DNA of 64,000 bases from contig NZ_JAHTBI010000049.1 of NCBI RefSeq assembly GCF_019168305.1, forward strand, positions 33,257-97,256. Reading direction: 5' to 3'. Below the pieces are notes generated by a model. It searched no databases. It saw only the letters and a program-made list of their open reading frames with translations, and was not told the origin of the DNA. Shown here one piece after another: positions 56,884 to 64,000 of the stretch. Source of the DNA: Pseudomonas aegrilactucae. GTDB lineage: Bacteria > Pseudomonadota > Gammaproteobacteria > Pseudomonadales > Pseudomonadaceae. Each line of letters starts with the position of its first letter. Position 1 is the stretch's first letter. A program made the translations under genes and the position numbers.

Positions 56884-59313
56884 TCAGAAGTCGTAGGCGA
56901 GTTTGCTGTACCAGTAGCCGCCACCGGGGTAGAACGGCGGGTTGCCGTAGGGCGCCAGCCCCAGCGGGCTGTACACCGCGTGCCTGTCGGGGCGCACGTC
57001 GAACAGGTTGGTGGCGCCGATGCTCACTGTCAGCTGGTCGAAGAAGGTGTAGGCGATGTCCAGGTCGGTGATCCACTTGGCGCCGAAGCTGCGATCGCCG
57101 CTGGGGTTGACGGCCAGCGTCTTGACGCTGCCGAAGCGGGTGGTCTGCAGGTTCACCGCCAGGTCGTCGACCTTCCAGTTGGCGCCCAGGATCCATTTGG
57201 TTTCGGGGCTGGCGACGGTGAGGTCGCCTTCGCGGTCGCGGCCCACCAGGGTGATGCCGGAGTTGGCCAGGGCGGCCGGGGTGTCGCGCACCGACTGGAT
57301 GCTGGTCTTGTTCCAGTTGAAGCCCAGGCTCCAGCGCACATCGCCCCAGTTGCCCAATGGCGTGCTGTGGTCGGCGACGATGTCCAGGCCCTTGGTGCGG
57401 GTGTCGTAGGCGTTGGTGTAATAGTTGACCCAGGTGCCGGGTGCCACGCCCTGGCTTTGCAGGATGCGGGTGATCACACCATTGCCCTGGTCGTAGATAT
57501 TGCTGGTCAGGGTGATGCGGTCGTCGATATCGATCAGGTAGGCATCGGCGGTGATGCTGGTGCGCGGCGCCGGTTGCCAGGTCAGGCCGAGGCCGAGGTT
57601 GCGTGATTTTTCCGGTTTGAGCGCATCGCCGCCCAGCGCCTGGGCCAGGCTGCTGTCGGAGGGGGTGAGGCGGGTGACGGCGGGCACCACGTTGCCGTTG
57701 ACGTCGGTAGAGACGCGGTTGTCGGCCACGGTGTAGCCGATCTGGGTCAGCGACGGCGCCCTGAAACCGGTGCCGACGGTGCCGCGCACGGCCACGGTGT
57801 CGGTCAGTTCGTAGCGCGAGTTGAGCTTGAGGCCGAAGGTATTGCCCGAGTCGTCATCATAGTGTTCGACGCGCCCGGCCAGGTCCAGGAACCAGCGTTC
57901 GGTGAGGTCCAGGCCCAGGTCCAGGTAGGCCGCGTAGTTGTTGCGCACCAGGTTGACCTCGTCTTCAGGGCGCAGGGTCACGGCAGCCTGGGCGCCGGAG
58001 GCCGCCGGGTAGGTGCCGGTGATGTACGCCTCGCGATCGCCGGCAAAGGTGCTGAAGCGCTCCCAGCGGTGCTCCAGGCCAGCCGATACCTGCACCGGCG
58101 AGGTCAGGCCGAACAGGCTGTCGTAGCGCCGGGTGAGGTCCAGGTTGTTGACCCATTGATCGAAGCGGAAGGTGGCCAGGTTGTCGAAGCGGGTCGGCGA
58201 GGCGGTGCCCAGCGACGGGTTGATGTTGAGGTCGCTGGAGTGGTGGATGGTGTTGCGTCCGTAGGTGGTGCTCAGGTCCCAGTTCCACTCGCCGCGCTCG
58301 CCCTTGCCGCCGAACAGGAACTGATAGTCGCGGTCCTTGATGTTGTTCAACGGGTAGTAGCCGTCGGGGAACACCTCGGGCACCGAGGCCCTGCCGGTGG
58401 GCAGGCGAAAGTAGTTGTAGGCTTCGGCCTCGCGTTCGCCGTAGGTCGCATGGGAATAGAGGGTGAGCGCATCCAGTGGCAGTTCGGCGTTGTAGGCCAG
58501 GTTGAAGGCCTTGAGCTCGGGGTCGCCGTTCTTGATCGCCACGCGGTCCCAGGCGGCTTCCTTTGCCGGGTCCTGGAAGGCGCGCACGCTGCTGTCGGCC
58601 TTGTCGTTCCAGGCCGCGTCGCCGCGCTTGCGCGCATCGGCGGACAGGTGCACGAAGCCGCCCTCGCCGAGTGTGAAGCCCTGGTCGCCGGCCACCTTGA
58701 TGGTTTCGCCCTGGCCGGAATACAGCTGGCCGTAGCTGGTCTCCAGGTGCCCGCCCGAGGCGCCGCTCTTGAGGATGATGTTGATCACCCCGGCCACCGC
58801 ATCCGAGCCGTACTGGGCGGCGGCGCTGTCCTTGAGCACTTCGATATGGTCGACCGCGCTGACCGGGATCAGGTCGATGTCCACGGCATTCGCGCCGCTG
58901 TTGTCGATCGAGCCGCGCTGGCCGACGGCACCGTTGTGGCGCCGTTTGCCGTTGACCAGCACCAGCGTATAGGCCGGGCCGAGGCTGCGGTTGCTCAGCG
59001 GGCGGGTCACCGAATTGTAGCCGGCGATATTGGTGCCGAAGTTGAATGAGGGCAGCAAGCGGGAAATGGCTTCTGAGAGTTCGGCGCGGCCGGTCTTGAG
59101 CAGTTGCTCGCTGTTGATCACATCGATCGGGGCAGGGCTGTCTGCCACGGTGCGTTGCTGGCCGCGTACGCCGGTGGAGATCACCGTGACGGTGCCGAGC
59201 TGAGCGTCGTTGCTGGCGGCTTCTACGGTGGGCGTCAGGCCGCCCAGCAGCAGGGCGGCGCTGACGGCGCCCAGCGGGAAGGTCTTGAGTGGGGTTGGCA
59301 AGGTGTCTGGCAT
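56884..59313 (-). CDS. TonB-dependent outer-membrane receptor
   Basis: 809 residues. Signal peptide through GGLTPTVEA, then ASNDAQLGTVTVISTGVRGQ, which contains a TonB-box-like TVTVIST. The plug domain contains DSPAPIDVINSEQLLKTGRA and the LKDSAAAQYGSDAVAGVINI motif. The barrel follows, with the C-terminal GGGYWYSKLAYDF ending in Phe. It takes up a ligand in an energy-dependent way; there is no FecA-type signalling domain or sigma/anti-sigma pair nearby, so it is not a typical siderophore-surveillance system. Gene order (receptor, lipoprotein receptor, ABC) suggests a dedicated import route, possibly for an organosulfur compound. Confidence 0.9.
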   Translation of the reverse strand: MPDTLPTPLKTFPLGAVSAALLLGGLTPTVEAASNDAQLGTVTVISTGVRGQQRTVADSPAPIDVINSEQLLKTGRAELSEAISRLLPSFNFGTNIAGYNSVTRPLSNRSLGPAYTLVLVNGKRRHNGAVGQRGSIDNSGANAVDIDLIPVSAVDHIEVLKDSAAAQYGSDAVAGVINIILKSGASGGHLETSYGQLYSGQGETIKVAGDQGFTLGEGGFVHLSADARKRGDAAWNDKADSSVRAFQDPAKEAAWDRVAIKNGDPELKAFNLAYNAELPLDALTLYSHATYGEREAEAYNYFRLPTGRASVPEVFPDGYYPLNNIKDRDYQFLFGGKGERGEWNWDLSTTYGRNTIHHSSDLNINPSLGTASPTRFDNLATFRFDQWVNNLDLTRRYDSLFGLTSPVQVSAGLEHRWERFSTFAGDREAYITGTYPAASGAQAAVTLRPEDEVNLVRNNYAAYLDLGLDLTERWFLDLAGRVEHYDDDSGNTFGLKLNSRYELTDTVAVRGTVGTGFRAPSLTQIGYTVADNRVSTDVNGNVVPAVTRLTPSDSSLAQALGGDALKPEKSRNLGLGLTWQPAPRTSITADAYLIDIDDRITLTSNIYDQGNGVITRILQSQGVAPGTWVNYYTNAYDTRTKGLDIVADHSTPLGNWGDVRWSLGFNWNKTSIQSVRDTPAALANSGITLVGRDREGDLTVASPETKWILGANWKVDDLAVNLQTTRFGSVKTLAVNPSGDRSFGAKWITDLDIAYTFFDQLTVSIGATNLFDVRPDRHAVYSPLGLAPYGNPPFYPGGGYWYSKLAYDF

Positions 59314-59593
59314 GGCGGGCGAAGTCCGTCGGAGCTGGCACTGGCCCTGGGTACGGGTGCAGGTGGATAGCCTGGCGATTAAGAGATGAGCGGGGTAACG
59401 AGGTCGTCTGTGATGGATAGTATTTTCATAAGAACGGCAGTGGAAATTCTATTTTGGAATATGAATATTATGCTTTTTATGGATTATTGGTATTTTTGAA
59501 TATGCAAAAAGCTGATAACAAGTGGCGATGCACTGCCAACCCTTCCAAACGTGAAGAGGCGGGCCAGAAGGCCCGCCTCTTTGGCGTCAAGGG
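59314..59593. other. AT-rich intergenic region with terminator, upstream of the TonB receptor
   Basis: About 280 bases. The left part carries the promoter of the receptor gene; 59425-59525 is strikingly AT-rich (TATTTTCATAAG, TTTTGGAATATGAATATTATG) as in CysB/Cbl-type control regions. The right end holds the terminator hairpin at 59554-59581. No gene is seen. Confidence 0.5.
59554..59581. terminator. Strong hairpin downstream of the class II aldolase gene
   Basis: Perfect 12-base arms AAGAGGCGGGCC and GGCCCGCCTCTT around AGAA, just after the stop of the minus-strand aldolase gene. On the minus strand it is followed by TTCACGTTT. It likely ends the three-gene enzyme operon before the TonB-receptor promoter. 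Confidence 0.75.
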
Positions 59594-60409
59594 TTATCGC
59601 TTGTAATCATCCCCCTCACGATCGAGCTGGCGAATCAACGCATCCCAGTGTCGCTGCAGCCCCGGATGGTCGCCCTTCTGGAACACCGCTGTCTGTTGTC
59701 GCACCTTCTCGATCGCTGCAGGCGACGCATACAGCAGGTCGGCATTGCCGCCCGCCTGCGCGGCAATCTGGATATTGCACGCACGCTCCAGCCCATGCAG
59801 TTCACGAAATGCATGCTCGACACTCGCGCCACCCGTCAACAACCCATGGTTGCGCAGGATCAGGATGTTGCCCTGGCCCAGGTTCGCCACCAGCCGCTCC
59901 TGTTCATCCAGGTCCAGCGCCACGCCCTCGTAGGTGTGGTAAGCCACGCGGCTGTAGTACGCCAACGCATGTTGCGACAACGCCAGCAGCCCGTTCTTCT
60001 GCGCCGACACCGCCGCGCCGTCGCGGGTATGGGTGTGCAGCACCGCCTGCAAGTCCGGGCGCGCACGGTGGATGGCGCTGTGAATCACGTAGCCCGCCTG
60101 GTTGATGCCCAGCCCCAGCGGGTCGTCGATCAACGTGCCGTCCACATCCACCTTGACCAGGTTGGAGGCCGTGATCTCATCGAACAGCAGGCCATAGGCG
60201 TTGATCAGAAAGTGCTCGTCAGGGCCGGGCACCCGCGCCGAGAAGTGCGTGTAGATATGGTCGGTCCAGCGAAACAGCGCCGCCAGGCGGTAGGCGGCGG
60301 CCAGCTTGACACGTACCTCCCACTCCTGGGCACTGACCCGCTGGCGCAGGCTGTTGTCATCGGATGCGACGGGCAAAACGGACAATGCGGTCATTGCAGG
60401 GCTCCCCAC
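59594..60409 (-). CDS. Class II aldolase/adducin-family protein
   Basis: 271 residues. Zinc-site His residues are seen in VLHTHTRDGAAVS and in LRNHGLLTGGASVEHAF; N-terminal KLAAAYRLAALFRWTDHIYT then HFSARVPGPDEHFLIN is the usual start of this fold. Members cleave or dehydrate sugar phosphates, or act as decarboxylases and epimerases. Here it is the last gene of a three-gene unit with a D-2-hydroxyacid dehydrogenase and an acyl-CoA-dehydrogenase-like flavoenzyme. The substrate is unknown. A retro-aldol step on a sulfur-containing or hydroxy-acid intermediate is one possible role. Confidence 0.85.
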   Translation of the reverse strand: MGSPAMTALSVLPVASDDNSLRQRVSAQEWEVRVKLAAAYRLAALFRWTDHIYTHFSARVPGPDEHFLINAYGLLFDEITASNLVKVDVDGTLIDDPLGLGINQAGYVIHSAIHRARPDLQAVLHTHTRDGAAVSAQKNGLLALSQHALAYYSRVAYHTYEGVALDLDEQERLVANLGQGNILILRNHGLLTGGASVEHAFRELHGLERACNIQIAAQAGGNADLLYASPAAIEKVRQQTAVFQKGDHPGLQRHWDALIRQLDREGDDYKR

Positions 60410-60442
60410 GCGCCAGGCGGCGCGTTCACAGGTTCAAAAGGA

Positions 60443-61387
60443 TCAGTAACCGCGCTCAGGTTCCACCAGGTTGCGCAGCGGCAAGCCCTGCTGGTAGCGG
60501 TTGAAGTTGGCGAGAAAGTCTTCGGCGAAACCGCGAATGCCTTCGGTGGAGATCGCACAGGTGTGCGGCGAGATGAACACGCGCGGGTCGCTGTACAGCG
60601 GATGCCCGGCCGGCAGCGGTTCAGGCTCGGTGACATCCAGGGTGGCGCGCCCGACCCAGCCCGCCTCCAGCGCCTGGAGCAGTGCCTGCTGGTCGAGCAG
60701 GCCGCCACGGGCGATGTTGATCAGGTGCAGGCCGGGCTTGGCGCTGGCCAGTACCTGGCGGTCGATCAGGCCACGCGTCTGCGCGGTGAGGGGGGCGGCG
60801 ATCACCAGGTGATCGGCCTGGGCGAACAGCTGGTGCAGGTCTTCGGCCACCTGCACCTGTGGCAGATCGCCTGGGGGCTGGCCTGGTCGGCCGAGGGCGA
60901 CTACGCGCATGCCCAGTGCCAGCGCCTTGTTCGCCAGGCTGCGGCCGATGCTGCCCAGCCCGAGAATGCCCAGGGTACGGCCGTGTACCGGCTGCAGCGC
61001 AGTGAAGCGCCAGTCGTCATCCTTGACCCAGATGTGCGGCAGTTGCTTGGCCGCGGCGAAGATGGCTGCCAGCGCGAACTCGGCCACGTGCTCGGCATTG
61101 CTGCCCTTGCCGCTGGTGACCGGTGGCCCCTGGAACAGCCAGTCGGGGTAGAAGTCGATACCCGACGACACCAGTTGCACCCAGCGCAGCGACCACGGCC
61201 AGCCGCGCGGCGCCTGATCGACGCGGCGCCCGCGCACGTTGACCGGGCGCAGGATCACCACGTCGGCACGCTCGGCGTTGAACTGCTCAGGGCCCAGGTC
61301 CAGTACCCGGTGGGCCGGCAGATGCTGGCGCAGAAAGTCGTTGCTCTGCGCGTCCAGTTGGCTGGCGATCACGCTGACGCTGCTCAT
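60443..61387 (-). CDS. D-isomer-specific 2-hydroxyacid dehydrogenase
   Basis: 314 residues from the ATG at 61387. NAD(P)-binding LGILGLGSIGRSLANKALAL, then ARGGLLDQQALLQALEAGWV with the catalytic Arg, the Glu in LDVTEPEPLPAGHPLYSDPR and the His in FISPHTCAIS, the standard catalytic triad. It reduces a 2-keto acid, or oxidises the D-hydroxy acid. The start overlaps the stop of the flavoenzyme gene by four bases, so translation is coupled. The substrate side chain cannot be assigned. The LGRPGQPPG segment after the last Rossmann strand suggests NADP preference, which is only inference. Confidence 0.88.
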   Translation of the reverse strand: MSSVSVIASQLDAQSNDFLRQHLPAHRVLDLGPEQFNAERADVVILRPVNVRGRRVDQAPRGWPWSLRWVQLVSSGIDFYPDWLFQGPPVTSGKGSNAEHVAEFALAAIFAAAKQLPHIWVKDDDWRFTALQPVHGRTLGILGLGSIGRSLANKALALGMRVVALGRPGQPPGDLPQVQVAEDLHQLFAQADHLVIAAPLTAQTRGLIDRQVLASAKPGLHLINIARGGLLDQQALLQALEAGWVGRATLDVTEPEPLPAGHPLYSDPRVFISPHTCAISTEGIRGFAEDFLANFNRYQQGLPLRNLVEPERGY

Positions 61388-62577
61388 AGCGGCGCGTCCT
61401 GGTTCAGGGCCGAGCGGCCGGTGGCGTGGAACACCACGTCGTCCTGCGGGGTATGGATGCGGCTGCACAGCACATCGCGGTAGTGGCGCTCCAGCGGGTT
61501 GTGCCGCGACAGGCCCGGGTTGCCGGTGGCCTCGATGGCCAGTTCCACGGCCTGGATCGCGTTCTGCGTGACCAGTTGCTTGAGTTGGCCGGCATTGTGC
61601 GCCTGCACCAGGCCCGCGGCCGCCGAATCGAGCAGGTTGCGGTTGGCGAACAGCAGGGTGTCGATGCGCCCGACCCGTTCATGAAAGCGTGGCAGGCTGG
61701 CCAGCGGCTGGCCGAGGTTGGACGGCACCCGCTCGCGCAGGAACGTCACCAGCCAGTCGCGGGCGGCCTGGGCCACCGCGTCATAGAGGCTCGCCAGCAG
61801 CACGGCCATCCACACCAGGCCTTCGCCATCCAGTTCGGCGCGCGGCGCGCTGGCCGGGCTGACCGCCACCGCATGGTCCAGCGCCAGCAGCACATCGTCG
61901 AACTCGACACGGTGGCTGCAGGTGGCGCGCATGCCCAGGTGGTCCCATTCATCGACGATGCGGATGCCGGGGCTGTCCTTGTGCACCAGGAAACCGCCTA
62001 CCAGCGGGTCGGCATCGTCACTGCGTGCCCACACCAGGTACCAGGTCAGGCCATGGCTGCCGGTGGAGTAGAGCTTGGTGCCGGACAGCCGCCAGCCCTC
62101 GGCGGTGCGCCGTGCGACGGTTGCGGGCAGGCCGCCGCGTGCCGGCGTACCCAGTTCGGGCTCGACGCGAAAGGCGTTGATCAGCGCGCCGTGCTCCACC
62201 GCCTCGCGTGCCAGGCGCTGGCGCAGGTGCAAGGGCCAGCGCTGGTCGTCCTGCAGGCGAAAATGCTGCAGGTACTGCATCACCAGGATCAGCGCGGTGG
62301 ACGGCTCGCCCTTGGCCACGGCGGCCACCACCTTGCGCGCCGTGGCAAGGTCGGCGCCGCCGCCGCCCAGTGCACGGGGCACGGTCAGCGCGAGCAGGCC
62401 GTGGCGCTGCAGCAGGGCGAAGTTGGCCGCCGGGAAGGCGCCGCTGCGGTCATGGCCGGCGGCGCTGGCCGCCAGCTCGCGGGTGATGTTCGACAGCACC
62501 GGGTCCAGGTCGGGCAGGGCGGGGGCCGGCGCGGTTGGCCGGTGCAGCGGAACAGCGTGGGCAGAAGGCTGGCTCAT
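61384..62577 (-). CDS. Acyl-CoA-dehydrogenase-like flavoenzyme (SfnB/DszC type)
   Basis: 397 residues of the acyl-CoA dehydrogenase fold: N-terminal helical domain with FALLQRHGLLALTVPRALGG, beta domain with WRLSGTKLYSTGSHGLTWYL and GIRIVDEWDHLGMRATCSHR, and the helical C terminus with IQAVELAIEATGNPGLSRHN. The usual catalytic Glu of fatty-acyl dehydrogenases is not evident. This branch includes flavin monooxygenases of organosulfur metabolism (SfnB, DszC). First gene of the enzyme operon, divergent from an SsuA-like binding protein, which supports a sulfur role. A reduced-flavin-dependent monooxygenase is the best guess. Confidence 0.8.
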   Translation of the reverse strand: MSQPSAHAVPLHRPTAPAPALPDLDPVLSNITRELAASAAGHDRSGAFPAANFALLQRHGLLALTVPRALGGGGADLATARKVVAAVAKGEPSTALILVMQYLQHFRLQDDQRWPLHLRQRLAREAVEHGALINAFRVEPELGTPARGGLPATVARRTAEGWRLSGTKLYSTGSHGLTWYLVWARSDDADPLVGGFLVHKDSPGIRIVDEWDHLGMRATCSHRVEFDDVLLALDHAVAVSPASAPRAELDGEGLVWMAVLLASLYDAVAQAARDWLVTFLRERVPSNLGQPLASLPRFHERVGRIDTLLFANRNLLDSAAAGLVQAHNAGQLKQLVTQNAIQAVELAIEATGNPGLSRHNPLERHYRDVLCSRIHTPQDDVVFHATGRSALNQDAPL

Positions 62578-62828
62578 CAGGCACTCATCACGGAAAACCC
62601 AGGGAACGCCCGTGCTGGGCGTTGGTGTCCCGCCCTGGACAGCAGCTCCATGCTGGCGGGGCTTATGACCGTAAGCTTGAGCGTATGGGCTGTAAAATTC
62701 TTTATGGTTATAAGCTAATGGCGATAATGAAAAATTAATCGCATATTAGTTTATGACTAAAATGCATTTCACTGATTATCGGCTTGTCGGTAGAGTCGCC
62801 CTACAATCGCTTTTGAGGAGTGTCTGCA
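62578..62828. other. Divergent AT-rich promoter region of the flavoenzyme and SsuA-like genes
   Basis: 251 bases; 62690-62780 is very AT-rich against the GC-rich background (AAAATTCTTTATGGTTATAA; TGAAAAATTAATCGCATATT). This is typical of CysB/Cbl-type sulfate-starvation promoters. No sigma-54 -24/-12 element (TGGCAC-N5-TTGC) is seen, arguing against direct SfnR control. No gene is present. Confidence 0.5.
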
Positions 62829-63794
62829 ATGCCCCCATTTACACGTATCCTGGCGCTGGGCGCCGCCTTGCTGCTGGCAGGTGAGGCCCTGGCCGGCCCA
62901 CGTATCGAGCTGCGCATCGGTGACCAGAAGGGCAACATGCGCGCCCAGCTGGAGGCGGCCGATGCGTTGCGCGACCTGCCGTATGACATTCGCTGGGCGG
63001 AGTTCCCGGCCGCTGCACCGTTGGCCGAGGCGCTGAATGCCGGGGCGGTGGATGCCGGCATCATTGGTGATGCGCCGTTGCTGTTTGCGCTGGCTTCTGG
63101 TGCACAGGTCAAGGCGATTGCGGTGGACAAGTCCGATGCCTATGGCACCGCGGTGCTGGTCGACCCGAAGTCGCCGTTGCACGCGGTGGCGGACCTCAAG
63201 GGCAAGCGCATTGCCACCGGGCGTGGTTCGATCGGTCATTATGTGGCGCTCAAGGCCTTGGCTGGTGCGGGGTTGAGCGAGAAAGACGTGGCGTTTCGTT
63301 TCCTTGGGCCGGTGGATGCCAAGATGGCTTTGGCCAATGGTTCGGTGGATGCCTGGGCTACCTGGGAGCCTTACACCGCGCTGGCCGAGCTGAGTGGCCA
63401 GGGCCGCGTGCTGGTCAATGGGCGTGGTTTGTCCAGCGGCAACAGTTTTCTGGCGGCGACCGACAAGGCGCTGGCCGACCCGGCGCGCCGAGCTGCGTTG
63501 CAGGACTACCTGGTGCGCCTGGCTGGGGCACAGGTGTGGGCCAACCAGAACCTGGACAGCTACTCGCGCACCCTGGCGCAGATCATTGGTTTTCCCGAGG
63601 ATGCGGCGCGTCTGCAGTTCGAGCGTCGGCAGTTGCGTTGGCAGGTGGTGGATGCCGAGACCATTGTGCAGCAGCAGGAGACGGCGGATTTCTACCGGGC
63701 GCATGGGTTGATTGCCAAGCCGCTGGACGTTACCCCGACCTTTGCCGACGGCTTCGTGCTGCCGGGCGTTGCCAGGGTCACCCAGACCCCTTGA
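62829..63794 (+). CDS. SsuA/TauA-like aliphatic sulfonate-type binding protein
   Basis: 321 residues from the ATG at 62829, after a GAGGAG site; an in-frame GTG at 62820 overlaps that site and is less likely. The signal peptide MPPFTRILALGAALLLAGEA ends at ALA-GP. The mature part follows the NMT1/SsuA fold: IRWAEFPAAAPLAEALNAGA, VDAGIIGDAPLLFALASGAQ, LKGKRIATGRGSIGHYVALK, and DAWATWEPYTALAEL. It would bind a sulfonate or sulfonate-like compound in the periplasm. No SsuBC permease or ATPase follows within the 200 remaining bases. Its divergence from the flavoenzyme operon suggests a joint regulon. Confidence 0.85.
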   Translation: MPPFTRILALGAALLLAGEALAGPRIELRIGDQKGNMRAQLEAADALRDLPYDIRWAEFPAAAPLAEALNAGAVDAGIIGDAPLLFALASGAQVKAIAVDKSDAYGTAVLVDPKSPLHAVADLKGKRIATGRGSIGHYVALKALAGAGLSEKDVAFRFLGPVDAKMALANGSVDAWATWEPYTALAELSGQGRVLVNGRGLSSGNSFLAATDKALADPARRAALQDYLVRLAGAQVWANQNLDSYSRTLAQIIGFPEDAARLQFERRQLRWQVVDAETIVQQQETADFYRAHGLIAKPLDVTPTFADGFVLPGVARVTQTP

Positions 63795-63913
63795 CTGTCA
63801 CCTTGTGGCCCCACTGAAAACCTGCTGTCGAACCACCAAGGCTTACAACTCAAATCTCACAGGCCATGGTGCGTTGCAGCAAATGTGGGAGCCGCTTGGC
63901 CTGAGCCAGACGA

Positions 63914-63935
63914 GCGCCGCGCGGGCGGCGCTCGA
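63914..63935. terminator. GC-rich hairpin near the right edge
   Basis: Arms GAGCGCCGC and GCGGCGCTC around GCGG, about 120 bases after the SsuA-like gene, preceded by an ATGTGGGAGC string that resembles a degenerate REP. It may terminate that gene. The rest of 63795-64000 shows no gene that I can support. Confidence 0.45.
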
Positions 63936-64000
63936 TTTCATGGGCGCTGGAGATGTGTTGGCTGGCACACAGGCCCCATCGCAATCTGCTGCCAGGCTAC

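Noticed and set aside
62578..62828. Sigma-54 promoter for SfnR control
   Set aside because: No TGGCAC-N5-TTGC pattern was found on either strand in this region, although it is AT-rich.

Overview
The window looks like a chromosomal segment of a fluorescent Pseudomonas of the P. putida type. The DNA is GC-rich, and it carries CcoN, TtgB/MexB-type RND and KdgD proteins, REP-like hairpins built on a GCCGGC core, and dense short-gap operons. No phage, integrase, transposase or CRISPR is visible. All calls come from reading the sequence and protein motifs by eye; no database search was run.

Layout. (1) 1-7937: the start of a glycosyltransferase-like gene, then a signalling block: two single-domain receivers, a 1164-residue CHASE3/GAF hybrid kinase, CheR, a receiver-less CheB, and a receiver-kinase. 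(2) 7944-11797: a beta-ketothiolase / 3-hydroxyacyl-CoA dehydrogenase / TetR operon with a divergent AraC-type regulator. (3) 11784-15155: a LysR regulator divergent from a deaminase - CynX-type MFS transporter - RutR-like TetR operon; a near-perfect 24-bp palindrome lies between them. (4) 15181-34717: a large uronate/pectin cluster, the core of the window. (5) 34797-36447: an orphan cbb3 oxidase catalytic subunit with a small membrane protein. (6) 36900-42373: a small cluster of carrier-protein chemistry: PLP decarboxylase fused to an ACP (frameshifted), AMP ligase, alpha/beta hydrolase, a ribulose-phosphate 3-epimerase paralogue, a HemE 5' fragment and a MarR regulator. (7) 42424-49573: mobA, then an RND efflux pair divergent from an RstAB-like two-component system. 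(8) 49777-51622: tRNA-Gln followed by broken regulator genes, an Imm32-like protein and an unknown protein. (9) 51724-63794: a peptide-type ABC importer, a TonB receptor, three enzymes (class II aldolase, D-2-hydroxyacid dehydrogenase, acyl-CoA-dehydrogenase-like flavoenzyme) and a divergent SsuA-like binding protein, probably for scavenging an organic (perhaps organosulfur) compound.

How the uronate cluster fits together. A secreted GH28 exo-polygalacturonase and a KdgM-type porin would supply galacturonate or short oligogalacturonides, and a complete peptide-type ABC transporter with two paralogous binding proteins would import them. Aldose 1-epimerase, uronate dehydrogenase (Udh) and an SMP-30 lactonase convert hexuronate to aldarate. 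An enolase-superfamily enzyme and GarD dehydrate aldarates; KdgD and 2-oxoglutarate semialdehyde dehydrogenase finish at 2-oxoglutarate. An FCD-type GntR regulator sits inside the cluster. A recurring operator, GTACG-N4-CGTAC in a GTTGTACGATRACGTA context, lies before the porin, the dehydratase and kdgD, with a related palindrome before the regulator itself.

The most unusual features are the decaying decarboxylase-ACP/ligase cluster with a perfect 20-bp palindrome at its promoter, the use of a family-5 (peptide-type) importer with duplicated binding proteins for a uronate route, and a CHMI-like tautomerase placed directly after garD.
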